A DNA stretch of 64,000 bases from Helicobacter sp. NHP19-012 (GTDB taxonomy: Bacteria; Campylobacterota; Campylobacteria; Campylobacterales; Helicobacteraceae): NCBI RefSeq assembly GCF_019703325.1, contig NZ_AP024819.1, forward strand, positions 1 through 64,000. The letters run 5' to 3'. Below, in pieces: positions 41,740 through 50,857 of this stretch. Position 1 is the first letter of the stretch. Every line of letters begins with the position of its first letter. Below the pieces are notes generated by a model. It was given only the letters and a program-made list of their open reading frames with translations. It searched no databases and was not told where the DNA came from. A program made the translations under genes and the position numbers.

Positions 41740-42723
41740 CTAGCGGATACAATCTTGTATTTTGATTAAAAAATGCCAACTTTTTTCTCTTTGCCCCTGC
41801 AAGTTTACGCTGTGCCAACTTTGCAACAAACCAAACAGTGTAGCGTAATCGGCGACTTTTTGGCACCGCCCTTTTAACTCTTTAATCACGGCAGGTGGGG
41901 GGGTGTAGCCTAAAATGTCCTTAGCCTGCGCTTGCCCTTTTTGACTATAGGCGTAAAAGCCAAAGAGTTGATAAAAATACCGCCACAACGCCCTAAGCCA
42001 CTCGTTTTCATCTACCCCCTCATTTTGCAATCGCCCCCAAAGCTCCAACACTCCCCTTTTGGCAAACAAGGCGTTTAAAAACCCGCTCACCTCCACCGCC
42101 CCCATGCCCTGCACAAAATCCTGCACCTCTTGTAAGCCTACATTCTGCTCTAGTAGGGCTAATTTTTCTAAATCCCTATGGACCAAGCGCAAATCAAAAT
42201 TATGCCCCTCTAAGAGCAAGTGCAACGCCTCTTGGCTGATTTGCAGTTGCAACTCATGGATTTTCTCTTGCACTAACTTTAGGAGTGTGTCATAGGGGGG
42301 GGTGAAAAAGCGCACTTCTAGCACCGAGTCTAATAAAATGGGGTGCTTGAAATACCCGCTAAATTGCCTAAAATCTTGGGCGTACTCGCTTTGGCTTTTC
42401 GCCCTATAAAACTCAACGATGAGGGCGTTTTGGGGGTTCTTGACTAGAGCGTCTAAGAGTTTTTGGATATCCTTGACCCCTAGTTTTTTATCTAGCTTTA
42501 GCCACACTAAATTACCCTGTGCAAATAGGCTAGATTGCCCGAGCCACTCCAGACACTCGTTTAAATCAAACTCGCTAAAATACGCCCGATTGACTTGCGC
42601 TTGTGGGTAGAGCTTGGCGATCTTTTGCCCGTAATACTCAATGTAAAAATCCCACTCTCCATAGAGCAACACCGCCCTAGGGATGTGGGTTTTTAAATAG
42701 TTTTCTAGGTCTTTCTGGTACAT
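41740..42723 (-). CDS. holA: DNA polymerase III subunit delta
   Basis: HolA is the delta subunit of the clamp loader, which opens the beta ring. The 327-residue protein is divergent, as in H. pylori (HP1247): it shows YLKTHIPRAVLLYGEWDFY, NALIVEFYRAK and the mid-domain FDLRLVHRDLEKLALLEQ. The C-terminal helices include ENEWLRALWRYFYQL. The call rests on size, these motifs and position before rpsF. Confidence 0.85.
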   Translation of the reverse strand: MYQKDLENYLKTHIPRAVLLYGEWDFYIEYYGQKIAKLYPQAQVNRAYFSEFDLNECLEWLGQSSLFAQGNLVWLKLDKKLGVKDIQKLLDALVKNPQNALIVEFYRAKSQSEYAQDFRQFSGYFKHPILLDSVLEVRFFTPPYDTLLKLVQEKIHELQLQISQEALHLLLEGHNFDLRLVHRDLEKLALLEQNVGLQEVQDFVQGMGAVEVSGFLNALFAKRGVLELWGRLQNEGVDENEWLRALWRYFYQLFGFYAYSQKGQAQAKDILGYTPPPAVIKELKGRCQKVADYATLFGLLQSWHSVNLQGQREKSWHFLIKIQDCIR

Positions 42724-42839
42724 AAAATCACTTCCAAAATTTGTAGGATATCATGGTGGTGGTTAGGGCTTAAAGTAGCAAAAATCTTAAAAAGTTCCAA
42801 TAAAAAATCTTTGTGTTCTGCCCCTAAAATAAAAACCAC
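42705..42839 (-). pseudogene. Possible end fragment of an unidentified gene before holA
   Basis: From a GTG at 42839 a 44-codon frame reads VVFILGAEHKDFLLELFKIF then ATLSP and a His-rich helix, ending inside holA in another frame. The pattern weakly resembles the C-terminal part of PTS EIIA (PtsN-type) domains. An in-frame stop lies just upstream and no intact N-terminal part exists. It may be the 3' tail of the decayed region that follows. Confidence 0.3.
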
Positions 42840-43343
42840 ACTCTTTTAACCCCGCCCTTCTTCCTAAAAGTGGGGTTGCTGTGTTTAGGTGGGTGATAGG
42901 AATACAGACATAGAGCATGGATTGCACCCCCATTGCCCCTTGTAGCAATACAGGCCGTATTTTTGTGGGGCGACTAGCACGCTATGCGTCTTTTGGCTTG
43001 GCATAAAGGTTTGTGAGCGGACAGGGCGTTGATGTCTCTTGGCGGGTAGAAGAATGCCTGCGTCTCTTTTGCCTTTTTAGCGTTGGGGTATTTGTCTATG
43101 TGGGGGGTGATGGGCTCAGTCTTTGAGTTTAAAGCCCTTGCCCTCTAGAGTAGCAAAGAGGAAATTGGCGATAAAATCAAAATCCACGCCCTGCTGATCC
43201 CTTGCATAAAGGGCTAAAATAATAGAAAGGGGCAAAGACACTTGGGACAAAAGATTTTAGATCTCAACGATGAGGGCGTTTTTTAACAAAGAACAAAGGA
43301 TCTTCATTTACACAAGTGCCGGGCACTGAGCCCCAAGTAGAAC
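42724..43343 (-). other. 620-base stretch without an intact gene, with decayed coding segments
   Basis: No frame above 60 codons is open. On the minus strand short protein-like segments occur in different frames: LLKNALIVEI near 43280, a 45-codon stretch (43116-43253) with QVSLPLSIILALYARDQQG and DFIANFLFATLEGKG, then TEPITPHIDKYPN and KYGLYCYKGQWGC. They look like one broken gene of about 150-180 codons. The product is not recognised. H. pylori has rnr before holA, but these segments do not look like RNase R. Confidence 0.4.
43315..43327. terminator. Small perfect hairpin downstream of rimO
   Basis: AGTGC-CGG-GCACT, 17 bases beyond the rimO stop on the minus strand. No T tract follows, so terminator function is uncertain. 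Confidence 0.25.
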
Positions 43344-44639
43344 TTAAGCCACCACCCTACCTAAGAGTATCCCCTCTTGGAAGCTGTGGCAGTGGGCGAT
43401 GTAGTGCCCCGGGGGGGTGTGCTCTAAATGGCTTTCATTGATTAAAATTTCTCCATCGATCTCTAAGCCCCAACGCCGATCACGCGCACGCAAAAAGAGA
43501 TTGTCCTCGCTAGCCCCCTCCACAATGACCTCCAAGGTCTGCCCCACGAGGCTTTGCATGGAGGCTTGCACCTGCTCTTGCACTAGGGTATTGATGCGAT
43601 CGAGCCTCTCATTAATAAGTTTCTCTGCAATTTGGGGCATGCCATAAGCCTTTGTGCCCTCCTCAGCACTGAAGGCAAAGAGATTTAAGCGGTCAAATTT
43701 AAACTCTTGTAAAAACGCCTCTAGCTCATCTATGTCGCTCTCTTGTTCGTGTGGGTGACCTAGAAGCAAGGTAGAGCGTAAAAAGCTACCGGGCACCGCA
43801 CGCATGGCTTTTAAGAGCTCTAAATGCTTGGCTTTGCTAGAGTTACGGCGCATGGTTTTTAGCATGGAGTCGCTGATGTGCTGGATGGGCATGTCAAAGT
43901 AATTGGCAAAAATAGGCGAGTTTGCGATCGCCTCGATAAGTTGGTGCGTGGTGCTTGTGGGGTAGAGATAAAAAATCCTGGCACTTTTGAGTGTGCCTTG
44001 TTTATCAATGGCTTTAATGAGCTGGGTTAATCCCTCTTTAACGCCTAAATCTTGCAAATAAGAGCTAGAGTCTTGGGCAATAAAACTAATGTCCGTGTAG
44101 CCTCTCTTGGCTAGCCCCTCCACTTCGTTTAACACACTCTCTATGCTCTTGCTTTGCAAACGCCCTTTAAAGCTGGGGATCGCACAAAAGCTACAACTTT
44201 GGTTACACCCCTCGCTTAATTTGACATAGGCATGCACAGACGAGCCGATGATGGTACGGGCGTGTTGGCTAGCTAAAAAGACGCGTTTAGAAAACTGGCT
44301 TTGCTTTTGGGCGAGCAGGGTGTCTATTTTGTCGTAATCGCCCACGCCCGTGAAAATGTCGATTTCGGGCAATTCTTTCGCCAACTCTTCTTTATAGCGT
44401 TGGCTAAGACAACCGCTAGCCACGACCACCGCCCCCTTTTTACGCCCCTCAATGGCTTCTAGCAAAACCCGAATGCTCTCCTCTTTAGCCGACTGGATAA
44501 ACCCACAAGTATTCACAATGATCGCATCGGCGACGCTTAAATCGTTGGTGAGTTCGTAATGGGCGAGTTTGCCTAGCATCACTTCACTATCCACTAAATT
44601 TTTAGAACAACCCAAAGAAATCAAATGTAATTTAGGCAA
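43344..44639 (-). CDS. rimO: Ribosomal protein S12 methylthiotransferase RimO
   Basis: RimO is a radical-SAM enzyme that methylthiolates an Asp of S12. The 431-residue protein has the N-terminal UPF0004 cluster (LISLGCSKNLVDSEVMLG, IVNTCGF), the radical-SAM CNQSCSFCAIP motif and a C-terminal TRAM-like domain. LGCSKN and overall length separate RimO from MiaB. It overlaps gpt by eight bases, as in HP0734-HP0735. Confidence 0.92.
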   Translation of the reverse strand: MPKLHLISLGCSKNLVDSEVMLGKLAHYELTNDLSVADAIIVNTCGFIQSAKEESIRVLLEAIEGRKKGAVVVASGCLSQRYKEELAKELPEIDIFTGVGDYDKIDTLLAQKQSQFSKRVFLASQHARTIIGSSVHAYVKLSEGCNQSCSFCAIPSFKGRLQSKSIESVLNEVEGLAKRGYTDISFIAQDSSSYLQDLGVKEGLTQLIKAIDKQGTLKSARIFYLYPTSTTHQLIEAIANSPIFANYFDMPIQHISDSMLKTMRRNSSKAKHLELLKAMRAVPGSFLRSTLLLGHPHEQESDIDELEAFLQEFKFDRLNLFAFSAEEGTKAYGMPQIAEKLINERLDRINTLVQEQVQASMQSLVGQTLEVIVEGASEDNLFLRARDRRWGLEIDGEILINESHLEHTPPGHYIAHCHSFQEGILLGRVVA

Positions 44640-45096
44640 TGTAATCTCCCTGTGTATCCACCTCCCAAAAGAAGTCTATCCACGAAGTCGCCTCTTTTAG
44701 GGTGTAATCCGCCTGAAAATGTGCACTCTTATGCGCAAAGAGCACCGCACTTTTAAAGCGGGCTGTGGGGTAATGTTCTTTTAGCACCTGCATCACGCCC
44801 AAAAAGCTACGGCCACTATCCACGATCTCATCCACAACTAGAATTTCTTTGTGGGTGGGTTTGAGTTTGGGGACATTGTCGATCACAAGTTCACCTTGTT
44901 TGCGATCCGTTCCATAAGAGCTCGCGTTGATCGCATAGACCTCTTTAGTGTCCCAGTAAAGCCCCAAAAAGTGCGCCAAAGTCATGCCACCCCTTAAAAT
45001 AGACACGATCGCTTGGGGTTTAAAATCCACCTCAACCATTTTGGCTAAATCCACCACATCTTGTCTAAATTCGTTGTAGCCGTAGTAAAGGCGCAT
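44632..45096 (-). CDS. gpt: Xanthine-guanine phosphoribosyltransferase-like purine salvage enzyme
   Basis: The 154-residue PRTase transfers ribose phosphate from PRPP to a purine base. The PRPP loop is EILVVDEIVDSGRSFLG, the flexible loop region NASSYGTDRK, and the phosphate region SILRGGMTLAHFL. H. pylori HP0735 is annotated gpt in the same place. Base specificity cannot be read from sequence. Starts inside the stop of the aminotransferase gene. Confidence 0.85.
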   Translation of the reverse strand: MRLYYGYNEFRQDVVDLAKMVEVDFKPQAIVSILRGGMTLAHFLGLYWDTKEVYAINASSYGTDRKQGELVIDNVPKLKPTHKEILVVDEIVDSGRSFLGVMQVLKEHYPTARFKSAVLFAHKSAHFQADYTLKEATSWIDFFWEVDTQGDYIA

Positions 45097-46232
45097 TAAA
45101 CCTCCTTGTAGTGGTGTTGCATGAACGCCTTGATCGCCACGCCCTCAAAGCTTGGGCGCAGTTTCAAATCCACAAGGCTTTGCTCTAGGGCACTTAGCAC
45201 CCATGCGCTTTGGTGTGTTTCTATGATCCCCATGTGGTTGATACGCAAAAGATAATCTTTTAGAGCGTCCTGTCCGCCTGCTACCAAGACCCCATATTTT
45301 TGGTGTAGGTGTTTTCTAATGCGGCTTGCTTGTTCATGGTAAATCACAGACATACACAGCGCGGGGGCTTTGGGGTAAATTTCAAGCCCTAGGGCTTCAA
45401 GGGCTTTGTGGGTGCTCTCCGCCCTCTTTTTCGTGGCAGTGTAAAGGGTGTCAAATCCGCCTAAATTTCGCACACACTCAAAGTAGGTTTGTAGTCCCAA
45501 AATGTGCAAAATGCCCGCTGTGAAGGCGGTGGTATTTTTTTGCTGGTTTTTTAGCTCTAGTTTGAGGTTAAAGTAATAGCCCCGATCCTCTAATTGTGAA
45601 AGCGCAAAATCGCTTAAGCCCAAAAAGCTCAAGCCCACAGGGAGCATGAACGCCTTTTGACTACCGCCGATCAACACATCGATATGGCTTGTTTGTAAAG
45701 GCTCGACCCCTAGAGCGGTGATGGCGTCAATGATTGTAACAATCTTAGGGTTGTGCTCTTTAGCCACTTCGCTGATGCCCTCAAAGTCTAAACGCAGCCC
45801 CCCCGAAGAGTCGCACACTTGCAGGGCGATCGCTTGGATACGGGGGTTTCTTTGTAAGGTTTCTAGCACTTGATCGGGGTTAATGGGGGTGTCCCACGCG
45901 CTTTTGATCTCCACCACGCTTAGGCTATGTGCCCTTGCGATCTTGCCAAAACGCTCGCCAAATTTGCCATTATTCAGCACCAACAAAGCGGGCTCTGTGC
46001 TGGGGCGCACAAATTGCAACAACGCCGCCTCCATCGCCCCCGTGCCGCTACTAACGAGAGTTAAAACCTCAGCAAGCCCTATCATCTCTTTGAGTTGTTG
46101 GCGCACAGAGCCAAAGATCGCCTCAAATTCAGGCGTGCGGTGGTGGGGTATAGGTTGGCTTAAGGTGTTGGCAACGGCGGGGTGTAGGGGAGTGGGTCCG
46201 GGGGTGAAGAGCAGGGTCTGCGTGGGTTTCAA
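45096..46232 (-). CDS. Class V aminotransferase (alanine-glyoxylate/serine-pyruvate type)
   Basis: The 378-residue PLP enzyme starts LLFTPGPTPLHPAVANTL, has the dimer motif PHHRTPEFEAIF, TLVSSGTGAMEAALLQF and the PLP lysine in GGSQKAFMLPVG. This class covers serine-pyruvate, alanine-glyoxylate and aspartate aminotransferases. The substrate is not determined. It corresponds to H. pylori HP0736. Operon with gpt and rimO. Confidence 0.88.
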   Translation of the reverse strand: MKPTQTLLFTPGPTPLHPAVANTLSQPIPHHRTPEFEAIFGSVRQQLKEMIGLAEVLTLVSSGTGAMEAALLQFVRPSTEPALLVLNNGKFGERFGKIARAHSLSVVEIKSAWDTPINPDQVLETLQRNPRIQAIALQVCDSSGGLRLDFEGISEVAKEHNPKIVTIIDAITALGVEPLQTSHIDVLIGGSQKAFMLPVGLSFLGLSDFALSQLEDRGYYFNLKLELKNQQKNTTAFTAGILHILGLQTYFECVRNLGGFDTLYTATKKRAESTHKALEALGLEIYPKAPALCMSVIYHEQASRIRKHLHQKYGVLVAGGQDALKDYLLRINHMGIIETHQSAWVLSALEQSLVDLKLRPSFEGVAIKAFMQHHYKEV

Positions 46233-46263
46233 GCGTCCTCTTTAATTGGCAGTGTAAAGTGTC

Positions 46264-46269
46264 AGTATA
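46264..46269 (-). promoter_or_regulatory. Predicted -10 box for the aminotransferase-gpt-rimO operon
   Basis: On the minus strand TATACT, 31 bases before the ATG at 46232, in the divergent gap with the small secreted-protein gene. Confidence 0.4.
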
Positions 46270-46292
46270 ACATAAACCCGTGGGTTTTGGTG

Positions 46293-46298
46293 TATAAT
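46293..46298 (+). promoter_or_regulatory. Predicted -10 box for the small secreted-protein gene
   Basis: TATAAT 18 bases before ATG 46317, with AAAGGA between. This would leave a very short leader containing just the ribosome binding site. Confidence 0.5.
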
Positions 46299-46316
46299 TC
46301 AAGGTAAAGGATTTGT

Positions 46317-46760
46317 ATGCGTCTGTGCTTGTCTTTGGTGTTCATCACCCTTTTTGCCCCCTCGCTGTGTGCGGAGTTTTCGTTGCAAGCGATCGATGAT
46401 GCTGTGCGTGAAATGGCGGTTTACCAAGTGAGTGTGTGTGAAGACATCACGCTGTTTAACGACCAGCTCAAACACTCCACCGCCAAAGACCGCAAAAGGC
46501 AAAAGACAGACACCAACGATGAAAAGGATTTATTCAAAGAGAGCACCATTTTATTCCAAGTCTTGCAAGAATACTACACGAAGGACATGGTGTCACTTGA
46601 TTACCTTGAAGGCGTGTTTCAAGGTTATAAAACCATTCTAGAAGATGCTTTAAAAGATCCCCACCTAGCCCCCCTCATCCCCCTCTTGCACGAGATTGTA
46701 GATCAACTCCAAACAATGGCAAACCTAGAGCGCAAACTCGTTACCCTAATCGATGAATGA
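46317..46760 (+). CDS. Small secreted hypothetical protein
   Basis: The 147-residue product has a clear signal peptide (RLCLSLVFITLFAPSLCAEF, cleavage near residue 19) and an all-helical, acidic body with coiled-coil character (LFKESTILFQVLQEYYTKD, LERKLVTLIDE). No family is recognised. Its own promoter, AAAGGA and ATG make it a convincing gene. It converges with ffh. Confidence 0.7.
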   Translation: MRLCLSLVFITLFAPSLCAEFSLQAIDDAVREMAVYQVSVCEDITLFNDQLKHSTAKDRKRQKTDTNDEKDLFKESTILFQVLQEYYTKDMVSLDYLEGVFQGYKTILEDALKDPHLAPLIPLLHEIVDQLQTMANLERKLVTLIDE

Positions 46761-46780
46761 TCCCTTAAGTCTAGTCCTCT

Positions 46781-46802
46781 TTGAGTTAGAGCGCTAACTT
46801 AA
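46781..46802. terminator. Hairpin between convergent genes
   Basis: TTGAGTTAG-AGCG-CTAACTTAA forms a nine-pair stem with one G-T pair and a four-base loop, centred in the 43-base gap between the secreted-protein gene and ffh. It could stop transcription from both sides. No long T tract is present. Confidence 0.45.
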
Positions 46803-46803
46803 A

Positions 46804-48135
46804 TCATCTAGGAGGCTGATTTTGTTGCAACATGTGGAGTAGATTCGCCACACCCCCCTTAGAACTGAGCTTTTTAGCAAGCTGGCTTGCTTGATCGAAT
46901 CTCTTCAAAATCCTATTGATCTCAGCCACATCTAACCCCGAGCCTAGCGCAATGCGTTTTTTGCGGCTGCCATTGAGGATAGACGGGTTGTCGCGCTCTT
47001 TAGCGGTCATGGAGTTCACCATCGCCTTAATCTTTTTGATCTCCGCTGAGTTTTCTAAATCCGTGCCCTTAAGTGCCCCTGCCACCCCACTAAGCCCGGG
47101 GATCATCGACACCAAAGAGCTGATGGAGCCGAGCTTTTTAACCTTTTCTAACTGCTCCAAAAAGTCGTTAAAGCCAAATTGCCCCTTTTTGAGTTTTTTA
47201 GAAATGTTTTTGGCCTCTTTGGGGTCGATCACACTGCTAGTTTTCTCTACTAAACTCACAATATCGCCCGCGCCCATGAGGCGATTAGCGATGCGCTCAG
47301 GCACGAAAATATCTAAATCGGGGATTTTCTCCCCATGCCCGATAAAACGCAAGGGGATTTGAAGTTGGTGGGCAATGCCAAGAGCCACGCCCCCCTTGCT
47401 ATCGCTGTCAAACTTGCTTAACACCACCCCACTAATGCCTATCTCGGTGTGGAAAGTCTGGGCGGATCGCACCCCGTCCTGCCCACTTAAAGCATCCGCC
47501 ACATAGAAGGTTTCCAGCGGGTTTAAGAGATTTTTTAGGGCTTTGAGCTCGTCCATTAAAGGCTTATCGATGGCTAAACGCCCCGCACTATCCACAAGCA
47601 CCACATCAAACTGCCCCTCTTTCGCCCTCTCTAGTGCCCCCTTAGCAATGTCAAGCACGCTCCCCTCTTTATGAAACACCTCCACCCCGATTTGTGCCCC
47701 CAAAACCTGCAACTGCTCTATAGCGGCTAACCTCTCCAAATCGCATGCCACCAACAACACCTTTTTATTACGGGTTTTGAGGTAGTTTGCTAGCTTGGCG
47801 CAAGTCGTGGTTTTGCCCCCCCCTTGCAAGCCACACATCAGCACGATCGTGGGCGGTGTGGGGGCATAGACAAAACCGCTAGCAGCCCCGGGCACACTCA
47901 AAATCTCTAATAAACTCTCTTGCAGTGCGTCTAAAAACTGCTGTTTGCCAATGCCCTTTGCTTTGGTCTTTGCCTCTATGTTTTTAACGAGCTCTTTGGC
48001 GACTTTGTGGTGGACATCGTTTCTTAATAAAGCTTTTTTGAGCTCATCTAGGGCTTTTTCTAGGGCTTTTAAATCGTCTTGGAAGCGGATTTTGCCTAAG
48101 GCGTTTTTAAAAGATTGTGTCAAGGTGTCAAACAT
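46804..48135 (-). CDS. ffh: Signal recognition particle protein Ffh
   Basis: Ffh binds 4.5S RNA and signal sequences and targets ribosomes to the membrane with FtsY. The 443-residue protein has the N helical domain, the GTPase G domain (GLQGGGKTTTCAKLA near residue 108, DSAGRL, VLSKFDSDSKGG) and the Met-rich M domain with IALGSGLDVAEINR. AAGGATAAG precedes the ATG, which lies two bases after the valS stop, so the two form an operon (HP1152-HP1153). Confidence 0.96.
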   Translation of the reverse strand: MFDTLTQSFKNALGKIRFQDDLKALEKALDELKKALLRNDVHHKVAKELVKNIEAKTKAKGIGKQQFLDALQESLLEILSVPGAASGFVYAPTPPTIVLMCGLQGGGKTTTCAKLANYLKTRNKKVLLVACDLERLAAIEQLQVLGAQIGVEVFHKEGSVLDIAKGALERAKEGQFDVVLVDSAGRLAIDKPLMDELKALKNLLNPLETFYVADALSGQDGVRSAQTFHTEIGISGVVLSKFDSDSKGGVALGIAHQLQIPLRFIGHGEKIPDLDIFVPERIANRLMGAGDIVSLVEKTSSVIDPKEAKNISKKLKKGQFGFNDFLEQLEKVKKLGSISSLVSMIPGLSGVAGALKGTDLENSAEIKKIKAMVNSMTAKERDNPSILNGSRKKRIALGSGLDVAEINRILKRFDQASQLAKKLSSKGGVANLLHMLQQNQPPR

Positions 48136-48137
48136 AC

Positions 48138-50732
48138 TTATCCTTCTAGCATTAAAAGTTCTTTTTGCACTTGGGCTTGTTTTTCAAGTATGGTCTTGTT
48201 GCGTTCTTGCAGACTTTCTAGCAAAGCCTTAGGGGCTTTAGCCAAAAACTGCTGGTTGTCTAAATTCAACTTCGCCTGCTCTTTTTTCAACTTCTCTAAT
48301 TGTGCTTTTAAACGCCCTACAAGCGCGCTTACATCCACCCCCTCTAGGCTGACATGCACTACACCCAGCTCCCCCGTGTCGCTCAAAGATTTAGGCGGTT
48401 TGCTTTGTGTTACAGAAATGCTAGGGATTTTGCTAAGTTTGCTAATGCATTGCAAATCCTCCACTTCTAGGGCAGTGGCACTCTCAATAGAAGCGGACTC
48501 AATGGGGGCGTTTAGCAAAATCTTAAGCCGCCTAAGTGCCGTGATGCTCTCTTTCATTAAGTTAAAGCGTGCCTCCAGCCCCTCATCTTGCGTGCTGTCT
48601 TTGGGATAGGGGCTTATCATAATGGACGGGGCATTTTCTAGGCTCTGCTGATCTAGGCTTTGGTGTAAATACTCGCTAAGAAAGGGCATGAAGGGGTGCA
48701 AGAGTTTCAAGCCCTCTTTAAATACCTCTATGAGCTCGCCAAAGACTAGGGGGGTTTGTTGGCTGTGCTTGAACGCCTTAGAAAACTCCAGCACCCAGTC
48801 ACAAAACTCGCCCCAAAAGAAGCGGTAAAGGGCGGTGGTGGCATCGTTGAAGCGGTAAAGCTCCAAAGCGTAGCGCACCTCTTTAGTAGCGGCATTTAGG
48901 CGGGACTTGGCATACGCCCCTAAGCTTGTGTTAAAGCCGGTGGTTTTGGTGGCAGGTTGTGTGCTTAAGAAAAGGGCGGCGTTGTAGAGCTTGTGGCTAA
49001 AGTGTTTGGCTTGCTCTAGCACTTTGGGGTTTAGGCATAAATCCCGCCCCTGCACGCATAACATCGCCAAAGCAAAACGCACGGAGTCGCTCCCATAGGT
49101 CTTAATGAGCTCTAAGGGGTCGATCACATTGCCCTTAGATTTACTCATCTTTTCGCCGTTTTCATCGCGCACCAAAGCGTGTAGGTAAATGTGTTTAAAG
49201 GGCAACTTGCCTAGCAAACTCTCCCCACTTAAAAGCATCCTTGCCACCCAAAAAAAGAGAATATCAAAACCCGTGATTAACACGCTATTTGGATAGAAGT
49301 CTTTTAAATCATCGAGGTTAAACTTCACGCCCTCAAAGCCCTCTAGCCCTTCTTGGGCAAAGCCTAGCGTGCTAAACGCCCATAGCCCTGAGCTAAACCA
49401 AGTGTCTAACACATCGGGGTCTTGCTCTAGGTGGGTGTCGCCACAAGTGGGGCAGTGTGTGGGGGTTTCTAGGGGCACAAACTGATGCCCGTTAGCACAA
49501 GTGAAAACGGGGATTTGGTGTCCCCACCAAAGTTGCCGGCTGATACACCACGGGCGCAGCTCCTGCATCCACGCATTGTAGTTGTTGCGCCAGTGGGGGG
49601 GGTAAAATTGCGCTAAACCTTGCGCCATTTTTTCTATAGAACCTTTGGCAACTTCTTGTTTGACAAACCACTGCTTAGAAATGTAGGGCTCAATGGGGCT
49701 ATCACAGCGGTAGCACACGCCCACTTGGTGCGGGTGTTCTTGCACCTCTTTAAGATAGTCCCCTTCTTTTAAAGCCTCTACAATCTTAGGGCGTGCCTCT
49801 AAGCGGTCTAGCCCAGCAAATGCCCCGGCATGTGCGTTTAACACCCCCTGCTCGTTAAAAATCACCAAAGGAGTTAAATTATGCCTTTTACCCACAGCAT
49901 AGTCATTAGGGTCGTGGGCGGGCGTAACCTTCACGCACCCACTCCCAAAGCTAGGATCGACATACTCGTCGGCTATAATGGGGATAGAGCGGTGTGTGAG
50001 GGGCAATAAGGCGTTTTGCCCGATTAGGTGTTTGTAGCGTTCATCCTCAGGGTGCACCATTAGAGCGACATCCCCAAAGAAAGTTTCTGGGCGCGTGGTC
50101 GCCACCACCACCTCTCCCCTACTTTCTAGCGGATAGCGTAAATAATACAGCTTGCCTAGCTCCTCTTTATACTCCACCTCAATGTCCGCTAGTGCCCCAT
50201 CCTTGCAGCACCAATTGATCATATAGGTGTCTTGCACAATAAGCCCTTTGTCAAACCACGCTTTAAAGGCACTCCTCACCGCCTTTTCTAAGCCAGCGTC
50301 CATGCTAAAGCGCAGGCGGCTCCACGCACAAGATACCCCAAGCTCTTGCATCTGCTCTAAAATCTGCCCCCCGCAAGCCTCCTTCCACGCCCACACTTTT
50401 TTAATAAACGCTTCACGCCCGAGTTGTTCCTTTTTCACCCCTTGCGCGAGTAGTTGTTTTTCCACGACATTTTGCGTGGCAATCCCGGCGTGATCTAAGC
50501 CGGGCTGATAAAGCACCCGATACCCATCCATGCGTTTAAAACGCACCAAAATATCTTGTAAACTCAGCGTGAGCGCATGCCCCATATGTAGCCTGCCGGT
50601 AACATTTGGTGGGGGCATGATGATGCAAAAGGGGGGTTTGGTTGTATCCTCACTCACCTCAAAATGCCCCCGCTCTTGCCAAATTTGGTAAAAGCGTTTT
50701 TCTAGGGCGTTGTCAAAGGGAGGGAAGTCCAT
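48138..50732 (-). CDS. valS: Valyl-tRNA synthetase
   Basis: The 864-residue class I synthetase charges tRNA-Val. HIGH motif is PNVTGRLHMGHALTL, the editing domain includes TTRPETFFGDVALMVHPED, the KMSKS loop is GEKMSKSKGNVIDP, and the C-terminal coiled arm (LKAQLEKLKKEQAKLNL) is typical of ValS. ATG 50732 is chosen because AAGGA lies five bases upstream and the family N-terminus DFPPFDNALEKRFYQIW follows; the 21 extra upstream codons have no support. Confidence 0.96.
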   Translation of the reverse strand: MDFPPFDNALEKRFYQIWQERGHFEVSEDTTKPPFCIIMPPPNVTGRLHMGHALTLSLQDILVRFKRMDGYRVLYQPGLDHAGIATQNVVEKQLLAQGVKKEQLGREAFIKKVWAWKEACGGQILEQMQELGVSCAWSRLRFSMDAGLEKAVRSAFKAWFDKGLIVQDTYMINWCCKDGALADIEVEYKEELGKLYYLRYPLESRGEVVVATTRPETFFGDVALMVHPEDERYKHLIGQNALLPLTHRSIPIIADEYVDPSFGSGCVKVTPAHDPNDYAVGKRHNLTPLVIFNEQGVLNAHAGAFAGLDRLEARPKIVEALKEGDYLKEVQEHPHQVGVCYRCDSPIEPYISKQWFVKQEVAKGSIEKMAQGLAQFYPPHWRNNYNAWMQELRPWCISRQLWWGHQIPVFTCANGHQFVPLETPTHCPTCGDTHLEQDPDVLDTWFSSGLWAFSTLGFAQEGLEGFEGVKFNLDDLKDFYPNSVLITGFDILFFWVARMLLSGESLLGKLPFKHIYLHALVRDENGEKMSKSKGNVIDPLELIKTYGSDSVRFALAMLCVQGRDLCLNPKVLEQAKHFSHKLYNAALFLSTQPATKTTGFNTSLGAYAKSRLNAATKEVRYALELYRFNDATTALYRFFWGEFCDWVLEFSKAFKHSQQTPLVFGELIEVFKEGLKLLHPFMPFLSEYLHQSLDQQSLENAPSIMISPYPKDSTQDEGLEARFNLMKESITALRRLKILLNAPIESASIESATALEVEDLQCISKLSKIPSISVTQSKPPKSLSDTGELGVVHVSLEGVDVSALVGRLKAQLEKLKKEQAKLNLDNQQFLAKAPKALLESLQERNKTILEKQAQVQKELLMLEG

Positions 50733-50737
50733 GAGAA

Positions 50738-50742
50738 TCCTT
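50738..50742 (-). promoter_or_regulatory. Ribosome binding site deciding the valS start
   Basis: Minus-strand AAGGA five bases before ATG 50732. It selects this start over the in-frame ATG at 50795. Confidence 0.6.
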
Positions 50743-50857
50743 AGAAGTTTTTGGTTTATTCTAGCTTGAAGTGGCTTAAGAAGGAAAGGATGCATAGCGT
50801 TTTTGCATGGATAGCACTTATTCTAAGCGCGACTAAGCTATTTGAGCGTTTCCTACG

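Noticed and set aside
43315..43327. Hairpin AGTGC-CGG-GCACT as a strong terminator.
   Set aside because: Five-pair stem without a T tract; listed only with low confidence.
42724..43343. tRNA or small RNA gene in the 620-base gap.
   Set aside because: No cloverleaf-like T-loop (GTTCGA-type) or paired arms were found by eye.
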